This document shows positions 1 through 7,774 of a stretch of 12,886 bases of DNA, in pieces. A program made the position numbers and the translations under genes. A model generated the notes under the pieces. The model did no database searches. It was not told the DNA's origin and was given only the letters and a program-made list of their open reading frames with translations. The stretch is from NCBI GenBank assembly GCA_947494405.1, contig CANLWQ010000023.1, positions 1 through 12,886 of the forward strand, read 5' to 3'. The DNA comes from Comamonadaceae bacterium. Lineage in GTDB: Bacteria; Pseudomonadota; Gammaproteobacteria; Burkholderiales; Burkholderiaceae_C. Every line of letters begins with the position of its first letter. The stretch's first letter is position 1.

Positions 1-1
1 A

Positions 2-1447
2 GCGATGGCAGCTGATGTGGTGGTGATCAACCACCATTTGTTTTTTGCAGATTTGGCCATGCGCGAAGGTGGCATGGCCGAGCTTTTGCCCAGTGTCAGG
101 GTGGTGGTCTTCGATGAAGCCCATCAACTCAATGAAACCGGCATACAGTTTTTGGGCCAACAACTGGGCTTGGGACAACTGCTCGACTTGGCGCGAGACA
201 TTTTGGCCTGTGGTTTACAAATGGCCAAAGGCTTGGCCGATTGGCAAGGCTTGGTGTCTGAGTTTGAAAAGTCTTTACGCGATTTGCGTTTGTTGATTGG
301 CAAACATCCGCCCAACTCTCGCTTGCGATGGCTGGCTGGCTATCCCCAGGGCATACATCCGCAAGATTGGGCCTCTGCCATGATGACCTTGACCGAGCGG
401 TCGTATGCCCTGCTTGGCTCGCTCGAACTTGTGGTGGAGGCTGCGCCCGAGTTTCAACGTTTGCATGAACGTGTGAGTGGTGTCATAGGCTTGATTGCCC
501 ATTTTTCACAAGATTGCCCCGAGGGCTCGGTTCGATGGTTGGAGGTGGGTGCGCAAGCCCGTTGCATGGAAGCGCCCTTGGACATCGCTGAGGTGATGAA
601 AAGTCGTTTGCTGCAAAGCGTGGTGACTGTGCCTGATGCGCAAGGCCAAGCGGTTGATTTACCCCGTAGCTGGATATTCACTTCTGCCACTTTGGGAGAC
701 GACGAACGCTTGAGTTGGTTTACCGAGCCTTGTGGCCTAACGCAGGCGCAGGTTTTGCGTGTTGACAGTCCTTTTGACTACGCCACCCAAGCTTGGTTGT
801 ATGTCCCTCGCGATATGGTTTCACCCAAAGACCCACAGCACAGTGCTGCGGTGGGGCAAGTGGCTGTGCAAGTTGCGCGCGCTTTGGGTGGGCGAACATT
901 GGTGTTGACCACCACCTCACGTGCTTTGCGCGCTATCGGCGCGCAGTTGCAAGCCGAACTGGGTGTACCAGGAGAGATGGAAATTTTGGTGCAAGGCGAG
1001 AGCCCTAAGCGGCAATTGATGCAGCGCTTTCGCCAAGGCATAGAGCCTGGCAAGCAAGCTTGCGTGCTGGTGGCAACCGCCAGTTTTTGGGAAGGTTTCG
1101 ATGTGCCTGGCGACGCCTTGCAAGCAGTCATCATCGACAAACTGCCTTTCCCGCCGCCCAACGACCCGGTGGTCGAGGCTCGCGGCCAGCGGCTTGAGGC
1201 GCAAGGCCGGAGTTCTTTCAATGATTATTTTTTACCCGAGGCCGCGGTTTCGCTTCAGCAGGGAGCCGGGCGGTTGATTCGGCGTGAAAGCGATCATGGC
1301 GCTTTGGTTATTTGTGATAACCGCTTGGTCAGTACTGGGTACGGCAGGCGTTTACTGGGTAATTTGCCGCCCATGCAAAGGGTTCAAACTTTGCCAGAGC
1401 TATTGCAAGCCCTGGGAACCATCACCAAAACTTATACCAACTCTTAG
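2..1447 (+). CDS. yoaA: ATP-dependent DNA helicase, DinG/YoaA family (5' truncated)
   Basis: This is a partial gene. The reading frame is open to the window edge, so the N-terminal part (Walker A and the Fe-S cysteines of this XPD-like superfamily 2 family) lies upstream. About 481 residues are visible; family members are usually about 640-700. Numbering from the ATG at base 5, there is the DEAH box (residues 37-40, in VVFDEAHQL), SWIFTSATL (222-230), a motif V-like stretch ATASFWEGFDVPGD (357-370) and motif VI QGAGRLIRR (419-427). The ATG at base 5 is internal, since NHHLF and the DEAH box follow it immediately. Similarity to remembered E. coli YoaA (NHHLF, IIDKLPF, VICDNRLV) is closer than to DinG proper. 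YoaA-type helicases unwind DNA 5'-3' in damage tolerance; that role is inferred from the family. Its stop lies inside the convergent bamD gene. Some annotations would call it dinG. Confidence 0.9.
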   Translation, partial: AMAADVVVINHHLFFADLAMREGGMAELLPSVRVVVFDEAHQLNETGIQFLGQQLGLGQLLDLARDILACGLQMAKGLADWQGLVSEFEKSLRDLRLLIGKHPPNSRLRWLAGYPQGIHPQDWASAMMTLTERSYALLGSLELVVEAAPEFQRLHERVSGVIGLIAHFSQDCPEGSVRWLEVGAQARCMEAPLDIAEVMKSRLLQSVVTVPDAQGQAVDLPRSWIFTSATLGDDERLSWFTEPCGLTQAQVLRVDSPFDYATQAWLYVPRDMVSPKDPQHSAAVGQVAVQVARALGGRTLVLTTTSRALRAIGAQLQAELGVPGEMEILVQGESPKRQLMQRFRQGIEPGKQACVLVATASFWEGFDVPGDALQAVIIDKLPFPPPNDPVVEARGQRLEAQGRSSFNDYFLPEAAVSLQQGAGRLIRRESDHGALVICDNRLVSTGYGRRLLGNLPPMQRVQTLPELLQALGTITKTYTNS

Positions 1448-2222
1448 CAGCAGGCGGTGGAACTGGGGCTTTGCCCGTGAAATAGCGGCTTTGGGGGTAA
1501 GAACTTTCCAGTACGCGCACAGTGTCATCTTTGAGTTTGGTCAGACCCAAAGCGTTGTAAGAGTCGATCAAAATAATCAAGGCATCTTCAACCGCTGCAA
1601 TATTTTGGTAATCGTTGAGCGTTGTTTGTGCGCGGTTGATGGCCGCGACATAAGCCCCTTTTTGGAAGTAGTGGCGAGCCACTTTGATTTCAGATTGCGC
1701 CAGCAAGTTCACGATGTGACGCATGCGCAAAGTGGCGTCCGGTGTGTAGCTTGAATTGGGAAAGCGAGTCACCAGTTCTTTGTAGGCTTCGAAAGATTCA
1801 CGAGCAGCCATTTGGTCGCGTTCGGCCAAATCTTGTTTGAACCATTTGGACAGCAAGCCTAAATCGTCGTTGAAGTTGACCGTGCCTTTGAGGTACAAGG
1901 CGTAGTCAATGGCGGGACTGGCGGGATTGAGTTTGATGAATCGGTCTAGGGTAACCATGGCGGTGGCGCGGTCACCGTTTTTGTACTGGGCGTAGGCTTT
2001 GTCAAGCTGAGCTTGCTGGGCGAGAACGGTGCCAGCTGCTCGGCCTTCGAGTTTGTCGTACAGGGCAATTGCCTTGTCGTACAAATTACCGTTCATGCTG
2101 TCTTTGGCTTCTGCGTAGATTTCCTCAGGCGAGAGCTTGAGGGATTTGTCTTTTTCCTCAACTGCGCAACCCAACAGCAGGAGCGTTGCAAACACCACCG
2201 ATAATGAAAGTAATCTCAACAC
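1422..2222 (-). CDS. bamD: Outer membrane protein assembly factor BamD (lipoprotein)
   Basis: This is an essential BAM-complex lipoprotein that sits on the periplasmic face of the outer membrane and binds BamA. The precursor has a hydrophobic signal followed by a lipobox ending LLLGC, which puts the lipidated Cys about 19 residues from the chosen start. After it come helical tetratricopeptide-like repeats typical of BamD/ComL (for example KAIALYDKLEG, ATAMVTLDRFIKLNPAS and a repeat near FEAYKELVTRFPNSSY). At about 266 residues the length fits the family. No in-frame ATG is possible: a TAA lies at 2232-2234 and the only early starts are TTG (2226-2228), GTG (2220-2222) and TTG (2217-2219). I chose GTG because an AAAGG Shine-Dalgarno (2229-2233) is 6 nt upstream, whereas it directly abuts the first TTG. 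The C-terminus (WYKFW) overlaps the end of the upstream helicase gene. It is transcribed divergently from rluD, as in E. coli. Confidence 0.95.
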   Translation of the reverse strand: MLRLLSLSVVFATLLLLGCAVEEKDKSLKLSPEEIYAEAKDSMNGNLYDKAIALYDKLEGRAAGTVLAQQAQLDKAYAQYKNGDRATAMVTLDRFIKLNPASPAIDYALYLKGTVNFNDDLGLLSKWFKQDLAERDQMAARESFEAYKELVTRFPNSSYTPDATLRMRHIVNLLAQSEIKVARHYFQKGAYVAAINRAQTTLNDYQNIAAVEDALIILIDSYNALGLTKLKDDTVRVLESSYPQSRYFTGKAPVPPPAAKSWYKFW

Positions 2223-2228
2223 AGTCAA

Positions 2229-2233
2229 CCTTT
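2229..2233 (-). promoter_or_regulatory. Shine-Dalgarno AAAGG that decides the bamD start
   Basis: Read on the minus strand, AAAGG is followed by six bases and then GTG (2220-2222). This favours GTG over the TTG that directly touches the AAAGG. The TTG at 2217-2219, 9 nt away, remains possible. Confidence 0.5.
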
Positions 2234-2251
2234 AGGCTTTGAATGGCATGC

Positions 2252-2257
2252 ATTATC
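2252..2257 (-). promoter_or_regulatory. Candidate -10 box for bamD in the divergent spacer
   Basis: Minus-strand GATAAT matches the sigma70 -10 consensus at 5 of 6 positions. It lies about 30 bp upstream of the bamD start, in the 39-bp gap shared with rluD. I see no convincing -35 at the normal distance. Any -35 would fall inside the rluD start region. Confidence 0.25.
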
Positions 2258-2261
2258 AACG

Positions 2262-3269
2262 ATGAGCCCTAACCACAAAGCAACACAAGCCCTCCCCACA
2301 TTGGCTGAAATAGAAAACGATGAGCTCGCCACTGAAGTTGAAGTGCGCGACCTGGCTATTCCCACGGAGCTGCACCGACAAAGGCTAGACCGCGCTTTGG
2401 TCAGTCTTTTGCCTGAATTTTCACGCAACCACTTGAAGCACATGATCGAAGAAGGCTGCGTCACCTTGAACAGTCAGGTGGTGAGCAAAGTCGCTCATTT
2501 GGTCAAAGCGTTCGAAGCGTGCCAAGTTCGCTTGCAGCCCACCGATATGTCGCAAGCCTTTGTGCCACAAGACTTGTCTATTGATGTGGTGTTTGAAGAC
2601 GAGCACTTGCGTGTTATTCACAAACCTGTGGGTATGGTGGTGCATCCAGCGCCTGGCAACTGGAGCGGCACTTTGCTCAATGGCTTGTTGCATCTAGACC
2701 CCGGACTGAAATTGATTCCACGCGCGGGCATAGTGCATCGCTTGGACAAGGACACCAGCGGCTTGATGGTCACGGCCCGCACCCGCGCAGCCATGGACGC
2801 TTTGGTGCAGATGATTGCCGCGCGACAAGTCCACCGTGAATACCTTGCGATTGCCCATCGCCCGTGGCGAGGCGCATTGTTGCGCGAGGTGGATGCGCCA
2901 ATTGGGCGCGACCCGCGACAGCGTTTACGCATGGCAGTGGTGGATCTTGCCAAGCAATCTGGCAAAACTGCGCACACCAGTTTGCGTTGCTTGGAAAGCC
3001 AAGACGCTGGTTGCTTGGTGCATTGCACCTTGCATACCGGGCGAACGCATCAAATCCGCGTTCACATGTCTTCCATCGGGCATCCCTTGTTGGCAGACAC
3101 CTTGTATGGCGGTACGCACACAGCCAACCTGCAACGCCAAGCCTTGCACGCTTATAAACTGGGATTTATTCATCCCATGACCGGCGAGTCGCTGCAATTT
3201 CGACGAGACTTGCCCCCCGACTTGACCCAAGCCTTGTCAGATTGGGGTCTGTCTGAGGTGCTCAGTTAG
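2262..3269 (+). CDS. rluD: 23S rRNA pseudouridine(1911/1915/1917) synthase RluD
   Basis: This RluA-family pseudouridine synthase isomerises uridines in helix 69 of 23S rRNA. It has an N-terminal S4 RNA-binding domain at roughly residues 38-95 (RLDRALVSLLPEFSRNHLK). The catalytic motif HRLDKDTSG lies at 159-167, with D162 as the predicted nucleophile. The late conserved motif GRTHQIRVHM is also present. The 335-residue length includes a somewhat long acidic N-terminal leader (residues 1-35) before S4. The ATG at 2262 has no strong Shine-Dalgarno, and nearby upstream ATGs are out of frame. The S4 domain separates RluD from RluA. RluC is the main alternative, but the divergent pairing with bamD matches the classic rluD locus. 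The usual downstream partner pgeF (yfiH) is absent, and scpB follows after 34 bp. Confidence 0.93.
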   Translation: MSPNHKATQALPTLAEIENDELATEVEVRDLAIPTELHRQRLDRALVSLLPEFSRNHLKHMIEEGCVTLNSQVVSKVAHLVKAFEACQVRLQPTDMSQAFVPQDLSIDVVFEDEHLRVIHKPVGMVVHPAPGNWSGTLLNGLLHLDPGLKLIPRAGIVHRLDKDTSGLMVTARTRAAMDALVQMIAARQVHREYLAIAHRPWRGALLREVDAPIGRDPRQRLRMAVVDLAKQSGKTAHTSLRCLESQDAGCLVHCTLHTGRTHQIRVHMSSIGHPLLADTLYGGTHTANLQRQALHAYKLGFIHPMTGESLQFRRDLPPDLTQALSDWGLSEVLS

Positions 3270-3272
3270 AAT
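3267..3272 (+). promoter_or_regulatory. Candidate -10 box (TAGAAT) ahead of scpB
   Basis: TAGAAT overlaps the rluD stop codon and lies about 31 bp before the scpB ATG. A possible but weak -35 (TTGGGG, 3242-3247) stands at a long 19-bp spacing. It could give scpB-rluB a promoter separate from rluD. Confidence 0.3.
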
Positions 3273-3303
3273 GCGCGGTTGAATTTCCCTCGGAATACCT
3301 GCT

Positions 3304-3930
3304 ATGAACACCTTGGATGCCAAGCGTGTCCTCGAAACCGCTCTGCTGTGCGCCACCCAACCTTTGTCGGTGCGCGAGCTGCGCCAGCTCTTTAATGATG
3401 AGCTGGGAGCCGACACGCTTAAATCACTTCTTCATGATGTCCAAAACGATTGGATGCAACGTGGCATCGAGCTGGTGTTGGTCGCAAGCGGCTGGCGTAT
3501 GCAAAGTCGCCCAGAAATGCGCGACTATTTGGACCGTCTGCACCCTGAAAAACCGCCCAAATATTCACGGGCTGCGATGGAAACCTTGGCCATCATTGCC
3601 TACCGTCAGCCAGTCACGCGAGGCGACATGGAAGATATTCGCGGCGTGACCATCAATTCTTTGGTACTCAAGCAACTCGAAGACCGCGGTTGGGTTGAGG
3701 TCATTGGACAGCGCGAAACAGTGGGTCGCCCCATGCTTTACGCCACTACCCGCCAATTTTTAGATGACTTGGGCGTGGCTTCCCTGGACCAGTTACCGCC
3801 ACTGGAGTCTCCCGCTATCGTGAATGCACTCTTCAACCCGATGACGGCGGCTGATGAAGTCGATCCTGCGCAGATTCCCATGGCTTTGGAAGATTCGCCG
3901 CTGGATGCCCCCGGCGAGAGCCCTGCGTGA
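3304..3930 (+). CDS. scpB: Segregation and condensation protein B (ScpB)
   Basis: ScpB is a winged-helix subunit of the bacterial SMC-ScpAB condensin, which compacts and segregates the chromosome in the cytoplasm. The 208-residue protein shows the two expected winged-helix halves. The first is at about residues 5-75. The second holds the signature [18 protein letters not shown] (93-110) followed by IRGV and the wing [17 protein letters not shown] (141-157). A Pro/Ala/Asp-rich tail beyond about residue 165 is of the variable kind seen in proteobacterial ScpB. The ATG at 3304 has a weak GGA 9 nt upstream. scpA and smc are not in the window, so their presence elsewhere is assumed. The stop codon overlaps the GTG of rluB, indicating translational coupling. 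Confidence 0.93.
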   Translation: MNTLDAKRVLETALLCATQPLSVRELRQLFNDELGADTLKSLLHDVQNDWMQRGIELVLVASGWRMQSRPEMRDYLDRLHPEKPPKYSRAAMETLAIIAYRQPVTRGDMEDIRGVTINSLVLKQLEDRGWVEVIGQRETVGRPMLYATTRQFLDDLGVASLDQLPPLESPAIVNALFNPMTAADEVDPAQIPMALEDSPLDAPGESPA

Positions 3931-4865
3931 GCGACGACACCCCCAAACTTCATAAAGTCTTGGCCCAATCGGGGCTGGGCTCGCGCTTAGAGATGGAAAA
4001 ACTCATCATCGAAGGGCGAATCACCGTCAACGATGAACTCGCCCATGTAGGTCAGCGTATCAAATTTGGCGACCGCATCAAGGTCAATGGTCGATCTTTG
4101 CCTGTGCGTATCCAAGCCATGCCTGCGCGGGTCTTGGCCTACCACAAGCCGGTAGGTGAGATTGTCAGCCGTGACGATCCGCAAAGCCGCCCCACAGTGT
4201 TCAGAAAACTGCCACGCCTGTACCAAGGTAAATGGCAAGCGGTGGGGCGTTTGGATCTCAACACCGAAGGCCTGTTGTTGTTCACCAGCTCAGGCGAACT
4301 TGCCAATAAATTGATGCATCCGCGTTTTGGGTTGGAGCGGGAGTATGCCGTGCGTGTGTTGGGCGCTTTAAGCAACATTGAGAAAGAAAAACTGCTGTCT
4401 GGCGTCAACTTAGAAGATGGCATGGCTCAATTCGGCAGCTTGGAAGACGGTGGAGGTGAAGGCGCGAATTGTTGGTACCGCGTGACTATCCAAGAAGGCC
4501 GCAACCGAGAAGTCAGGCGCATGTTCGAGGCGGTGGGTCATGCGGTCAGCCGTCTTATCCGCATACGCTACGGAAAAATGGTGTTGCCACGTGGTTTAAA
4601 GCGCGGCGACTGGATGGAGCTTGATGCGGCCGATATCGATCAACTCACCCGAAGCGCCGGTGCCTCCCACCTTGGCGCAGCCAAACCCACGCACCAAGCC
4701 CCAGCCGCCAGGCCCAGCACGCTCAGGCGTACACCGTCCCCAAATGCCAAAGCCGGCCCTTCTAAAGAGCTTTTTATTGGCGCTGACAGTCTGTCCAGGC
4801 AGCGGCGCGACCAAAAAACCGCAGCGGCGCGTGCCAAGCCAAGGCCTCGCAAGGCTAAAATCTGA
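3927..4865 (+). CDS. rluB: 23S rRNA pseudouridine(2605) synthase RluB (RsuA family)
   Basis: This RsuA/RluB/RluE/RluF-family synthase is predicted to make pseudouridine 2605 of 23S rRNA. The S4 domain spans about residues 7-60 ([20 protein letters not shown]). The catalytic motif GRLDLNTEG is at 107-115 with D110 as nucleophile, the same number as in E. coli Rlu[16 protein letters not shown] (190-204) is the other family hallmark. From about residue 245 a low-complexity Pro/Ala/Lys/Arg tail ends in KPRPRKAKI. This basic extension probably adds RNA contacts. The start is GTG, sharing the GTGA (3927-3930) with the scpB stop, and GAGAG lies 6 nt upstream. RsuA or RluE are less likely given the length and tail. 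Confidence 0.92.
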   Translation: MSDDTPKLHKVLAQSGLGSRLEMEKLIIEGRITVNDELAHVGQRIKFGDRIKVNGRSLPVRIQAMPARVLAYHKPVGEIVSRDDPQSRPTVFRKLPRLYQGKWQAVGRLDLNTEGLLLFTSSGELANKLMHPRFGLEREYAVRVLGALSNIEKEKLLSGVNLEDGMAQFGSLEDGGGEGANCWYRVTIQEGRNREVRRMFEAVGHAVSRLIRIRYGKMVLPRGLKRGDWMELDAADIDQLTRSAGASHLGAAKPTHQAPAARPSTLRRTPSPNAKAGPSKELFIGADSLSRQRRDQKTAAARAKPRPRKAKI

Positions 4866-4916
4866 TTTTCGAGCTAAGGCTTGCCCTTTTTATTGACAAC
4901 TTCTGGAAACCTCACT
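4866..4916 (+). other. rluB-ndk spacer with a weak hairpin and T run
   Basis: This 51-bp gap holds a four-pair stem AAGG/CCTT (4876-4879 with 4885-4888, loop of 5) followed by TTT. That is only a feeble terminator-like structure. A perfect TTGACA is at 4893-4898, but the hexamer 17 bp downstream (TATGGC) would overlap the ndk start, so no promoter can be assigned. GGAAA at 4905-4909, 7 nt before ATG, is the likely ndk ribosome binding site. Confidence 0.3.
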
Positions 4917-5342
4917 ATGGCTATCGAACGTACCCTCTCCATCATCAAACCTGACGCCGTGGCAAAAAATGTCATTGGCCAAATCTATTCCCGTTTCGAA
5001 GGCGCTGGTTTGAAAATCATCGCCTCGCGCATGGCTCATTTAAGCCGTGGTGAAGCTGAAGCTTTTTATGGCGTGCATAAAGCGCGTCCATTCTTCAAAG
5101 ATTTGGTCGACTTCATGGTCTCAGGCCCCGTCATGATCCAAGTGCTGGAAGGCGAAAACGCCATCCTGACCAACCGCGATTTGATGGGTGCCACCGACCC
5201 CAAGAAGGCCGACAAGGGCACCATTCGCGCTGATTTTGCTGACAGCATCGATGCCAACGCTGTTCACGGCTCTGACAGCCCTGAAACAGCCGCTCAAGAA
5301 ATTACATTTTTCTTCGCTGGCATGAATGTATTTGGTCACTGA
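4917..5342 (+). CDS. ndk: Nucleoside diphosphate kinase
   Basis: Ndk transfers the gamma phosphate of ATP to NDPs through a phosphohistidine and so balances cytoplasmic NTP and dNTP pools. From the ATG at 4917 the protein has 141 residues, a typical bacterial Ndk length. It begins [15 protein letters not shown] with the nucleotide-binding K11, and the active-site motif AVHGSD places the catalytic His at H117. The reading frame is open to a TTG at 4881, but that would add 12 residues absent from the family. The ATG has a good GGAAA site 7 nt upstream. The ndk-rlmN adjacency (22-bp gap) is conserved with E. coli. Confidence 0.97.
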   Translation: MAIERTLSIIKPDAVAKNVIGQIYSRFEGAGLKIIASRMAHLSRGEAEAFYGVHKARPFFKDLVDFMVSGPVMIQVLEGENAILTNRDLMGATDPKKADKGTIRADFADSIDANAVHGSDSPETAAQEITFFFAGMNVFGH

Positions 5343-5364
5343 TTTGGTATTTCTTCGCTAAGCC

Positions 5365-6474
5365 ATGAAGACCAACCTGCTCGATTTCGATCTGACGGGT
5401 TTGTCTGCGTGGTGCTTAGATCTTGGAGAAAAGCGCTTCAGAGCCGTGCAGTTGTTTCGCTGGATACACCAGCGAGGTCTGGCGGATTTTTCCCAAATGA
5501 CCGATTTAGCGCAAAGCTTGCGCGACAAACTGCAGTTACATGCGCAGTTAACTGCATTACCCGTCATCAGCCGTCATGATTCAGCCGACGGCACCATCAA
5601 ATGGATGTTCGATGTAGGGCAGGGCAACGCGATTGAAACCGTGTTTATCCCCGAAACCGACCGCGGTACATTGTGCATTTCTTCGCAAGCGGGATGCGCG
5701 GTGGGATGCCCTTTTTGCTCCACGGGCGCGCAAGGCTTTAGCCGCAACCTCAGCACAGCTGAAATCATTGCCCAGTTATGGTTTGCTGAACACACTTTGC
5801 GCCAAGAGCGCGGTGTAGACGAGCGTGTGATTTCCAACGTGGTGATGATGGGCATGGGCGAGCCCTTACAAAACTATGCTGCCTTAATTCCCGCCCTCAA
5901 AATCATGCTTGACGACCATGGCTATGGTCTGTCTCGCCGGCGTGTCACTGTGTCCACTTCTGGCGTGGTACCCATGATGGACAGGCTTAGCCTTGATTGT
6001 CCCGTGGCTTTGGCTGTGTCTTTGCATGCGCCTACCGACGCTTTGCGCGACCACCTCGTGCCCCTGAACCTCAAATACCCTTTGGCTGAGTTACTGCAAA
6101 GCTGCCGCGACTACTTGGCCCATGCGCCGCGTGACTTTATTACCTTTGAGTACTGCATGCTAGACGGCGTGAACGACAGCGATGAGCAGGCGCGTCAACT
6201 GATCGCTTTGGTTCGCCCTGCGCTGGGTGAACTCACGCCATGCAAATTCAACTTAATTCCTTTCAACCCCTTTCCTGCTTCAGGCTTGCTGCGCTCCTCA
6301 CCTGAGCGGGTGAAAGCCTTTGCCGCCATCTTGAGCGAAGCCGGTATCGTGACAACCATTCGCAAAACCCGTGGAGATGATATTGCTGCGGCCTGCGGTC
6401 AATTGGCGGGTGATATACAAGACCGCACTGATGTGTCGGGCAGACGTGCCAAAACCATTCGAATTCATGCCTGA
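5365..6474 (+). CDS. rlmN: Dual-specificity RNA methyltransferase RlmN (radical SAM)
   Basis: RlmN installs the C2 methyl of A2503 in 23S rRNA and of A37 in certain tRNAs, using a radical-SAM mechanism with a methylated cysteine intermediate. The 4Fe-4S motif CxxxCxxC is at C111, C115 and C118 ([18 protein letters not shown]). The two mechanistic cysteines are predicted to be C104 (seven residues before the cluster, as in E. coli) and C344 (in AACGQLAG). MGMGEPLQN (162-170) and the SAM-domain stretch [13 protein letters not shown] are also present. The 369-residue length is slightly below that of the E. coli enzyme. No clear Shine-Dalgarno precedes ATG 5365. Its TGA is shared with the ispG ATG (TGATG). 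Cfr is ruled out by context and by the RlmN-like C-terminus. Confidence 0.96.
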   Translation: MKTNLLDFDLTGLSAWCLDLGEKRFRAVQLFRWIHQRGLADFSQMTDLAQSLRDKLQLHAQLTALPVISRHDSADGTIKWMFDVGQGNAIETVFIPETDRGTLCISSQAGCAVGCPFCSTGAQGFSRNLSTAEIIAQLWFAEHTLRQERGVDERVISNVVMMGMGEPLQNYAALIPALKIMLDDHGYGLSRRRVTVSTSGVVPMMDRLSLDCPVALAVSLHAPTDALRDHLVPLNLKYPLAELLQSCRDYLAHAPRDFITFEYCMLDGVNDSDEQARQLIALVRPALGELTPCKFNLIPFNPFPASGLLRSSPERVKAFAAILSEAGIVTTIRKTRGDDIAAACGQLAGDIQDRTDVSGRRAKTIRIHA

Positions 6475-7754
6475 TGCGGCAAAATCAAACCATGTCTTCT
6501 ACTGAACAACCCATTCCCTTTTCTGTCCCCGCCCGCCACAAAAGCTTGCAGGCGCAAGTGCGCTGGGGCGACCATGTGGTCACGGTGGGCGGCGACGCAC
6601 CCGTGCGGGTGCAGTCCATGACCAACACCGACACAGGCGACGCCATCGGTACCGCTATTCAGGTGAAAGAACTGGCTTTGGCCGGCTCCGAGTTGGTGCG
6701 CATCACGGTCGACACCCCCGAGTCTGCCAAGGCAGTTCCGTACATCCGCGAGCAGCTGGACAAAATGGGTGTGCATGTGCCCCTTATTGGCGACTTCCAT
6801 TACAACGGCCACAGGCTGCTAACCGATCACCCCGATTGCGCCCAAGCACTCTCTAAATACCGCATCAACCCCGGCAATGTGGGTAAGGGTGATAAGCACG
6901 ACAAGCAGTTCGCTCAAATGATCGAAGCTGCGGTGAAATACGACAAGGTTGTGCGCATTGGCGTGAACTGGGGCAGCTTGGACCAAGAACTGCTTGCCAA
7001 ACTCATGGATGACAACGCTTTGCGAGCCAATCCTTGGGACGCCAAGCAGGTGATGTACCAAGCCTTGGTTACTTCGGCACTTGAGTCTGCCGACTTGGCC
7101 GAACGGCTGGGCTTGGCACGTCACCAAATCACTCTCAGCTGCAAAATGAGTGGCGTACAAGACTTGGTGGCGGTTTACCGCGAACTGGCCAAACGAACCA
7201 ACCATTCGCTGCACTTAGGTCTGACCGAAGCCGGCATGGGTGTCAAAGGGACTGCAGCCTCTAGCGTCGCTTTAGGCTTGTTGTTGCAAGAGGGCATTGG
7301 CGACACCATACGCGTGTCTCTCACGCCTCAGCCTGGCGAAGCCCGCACCCAAGAGGTGTTGATTGCCACCGAAATACTTCAGGCTTTGGGTTTACGTAGT
7401 TTTGTGCCCAGCGTCACCGCCTGCCCGGGCTGCGGTCGCACCACCAGCACCACCTTCCAAGAACTGGCGCAGGAAATTGATGATTTTTTACGCCAGCAAA
7501 TGCCGGTTTGGCGCAAGCTCTACCCCGGTGTTGAAGGCCTTAAAGTGGCGGTCATGGGTTGCATCGTCAACGGGCCAGGTGAGAGCAAACACGCCGATAT
7601 AGGCATCAGTTTGCCGGGCACGGGTGAAGCGCCTGCAGCTCCCGTGTTCATCGATGGCGAAAAAGCACTTACTTTGCGCGGCGACAATATAGCCAAGGAG
7701 TTCCACGAACTCGTTGAAAACTACATACAGAAAAAATTTGCAGTCAGCGCCTGA
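6474..7754 (+). CDS. ispG: 4-hydroxy-3-methylbut-2-enyl diphosphate synthase (IspG/GcpE)
   Basis: IspG catalyses the penultimate step of the MEP isoprenoid pathway, reductively opening MEcPP to HMBPP with a 4Fe-4S cluster. The predicted cluster ligands are C317 and C320 (ACPGCGR) and C363 ([10 protein letters not shown]), with E370 the expected fourth ligand. The N-terminal TIM-barrel half starts with [11 protein letters not shown]. The 426-residue length fits the longer proteobacterial form. The start is ambiguous between ATG 6474, which overlaps the rlmN stop as TGATG and suggests coupled translation, and ATG 6492 (MSSTEQ), six codons later. In E. coli pilF/rodZ-type genes lie between rlmN and ispG, and here they are missing. 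hisS follows. Confidence 0.96.
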   Translation: MRQNQTMSSTEQPIPFSVPARHKSLQAQVRWGDHVVTVGGDAPVRVQSMTNTDTGDAIGTAIQVKELALAGSELVRITVDTPESAKAVPYIREQLDKMGVHVPLIGDFHYNGHRLLTDHPDCAQALSKYRINPGNVGKGDKHDKQFAQMIEAAVKYDKVVRIGVNWGSLDQELLAKLMDDNALRANPWDAKQVMYQALVTSALESADLAERLGLARHQITLSCKMSGVQDLVAVYRELAKRTNHSLHLGLTEAGMGVKGTAASSVALGLLLQEGIGDTIRVSLTPQPGEARTQEVLIATEILQALGLRSFVPSVTACPGCGRTTSTTFQELAQEIDDFLRQQMPVWRKLYPGVEGLKVAVMGCIVNGPGESKHADIGISLPGTGEAPAAPVFIDGEKALTLRGDNIAKEFHELVENYIQKKFAVSA

Positions 7755-7774
7755 GTCGCTTGACCCCGAAAACC

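Noticed and set aside
778..1221. 147-codon minus-strand frame inside the helicase gene
   Set aside because: This is an antisense shadow of conserved helicase motifs, with no independent support.
1466..1476. GGGC-TTT-GCCC hairpin near the helicase/bamD ends
   Set aside because: The stem is only 4 bp with no T run on either side, and it lies within bamD coding sequence, so it is not a credible terminator.
1284..1754. 156-codon + strand frame running from the helicase 3' end into antisense bamD
   Set aside because: It overlaps two real genes in other frames and its translation shows no family features.
4881..4916. TTG start adding 12 residues to Ndk
   Set aside because: The ATG at 4917 gives the standard 141-residue enzyme with K11 and H117 in register and has a proper ribosome site.
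4893..4921. Perfect TTGACA as a -35 for ndk
   Set aside because: The hexamer 17 bp downstream is TATGGC and overlaps the ndk start codon, which would put transcription initiation inside the gene.
7760..7774. TTG start adding five residues to HisS
   Set aside because: The ATG at 7775 gives the usual family N-terminus, and the extra residues have no support.
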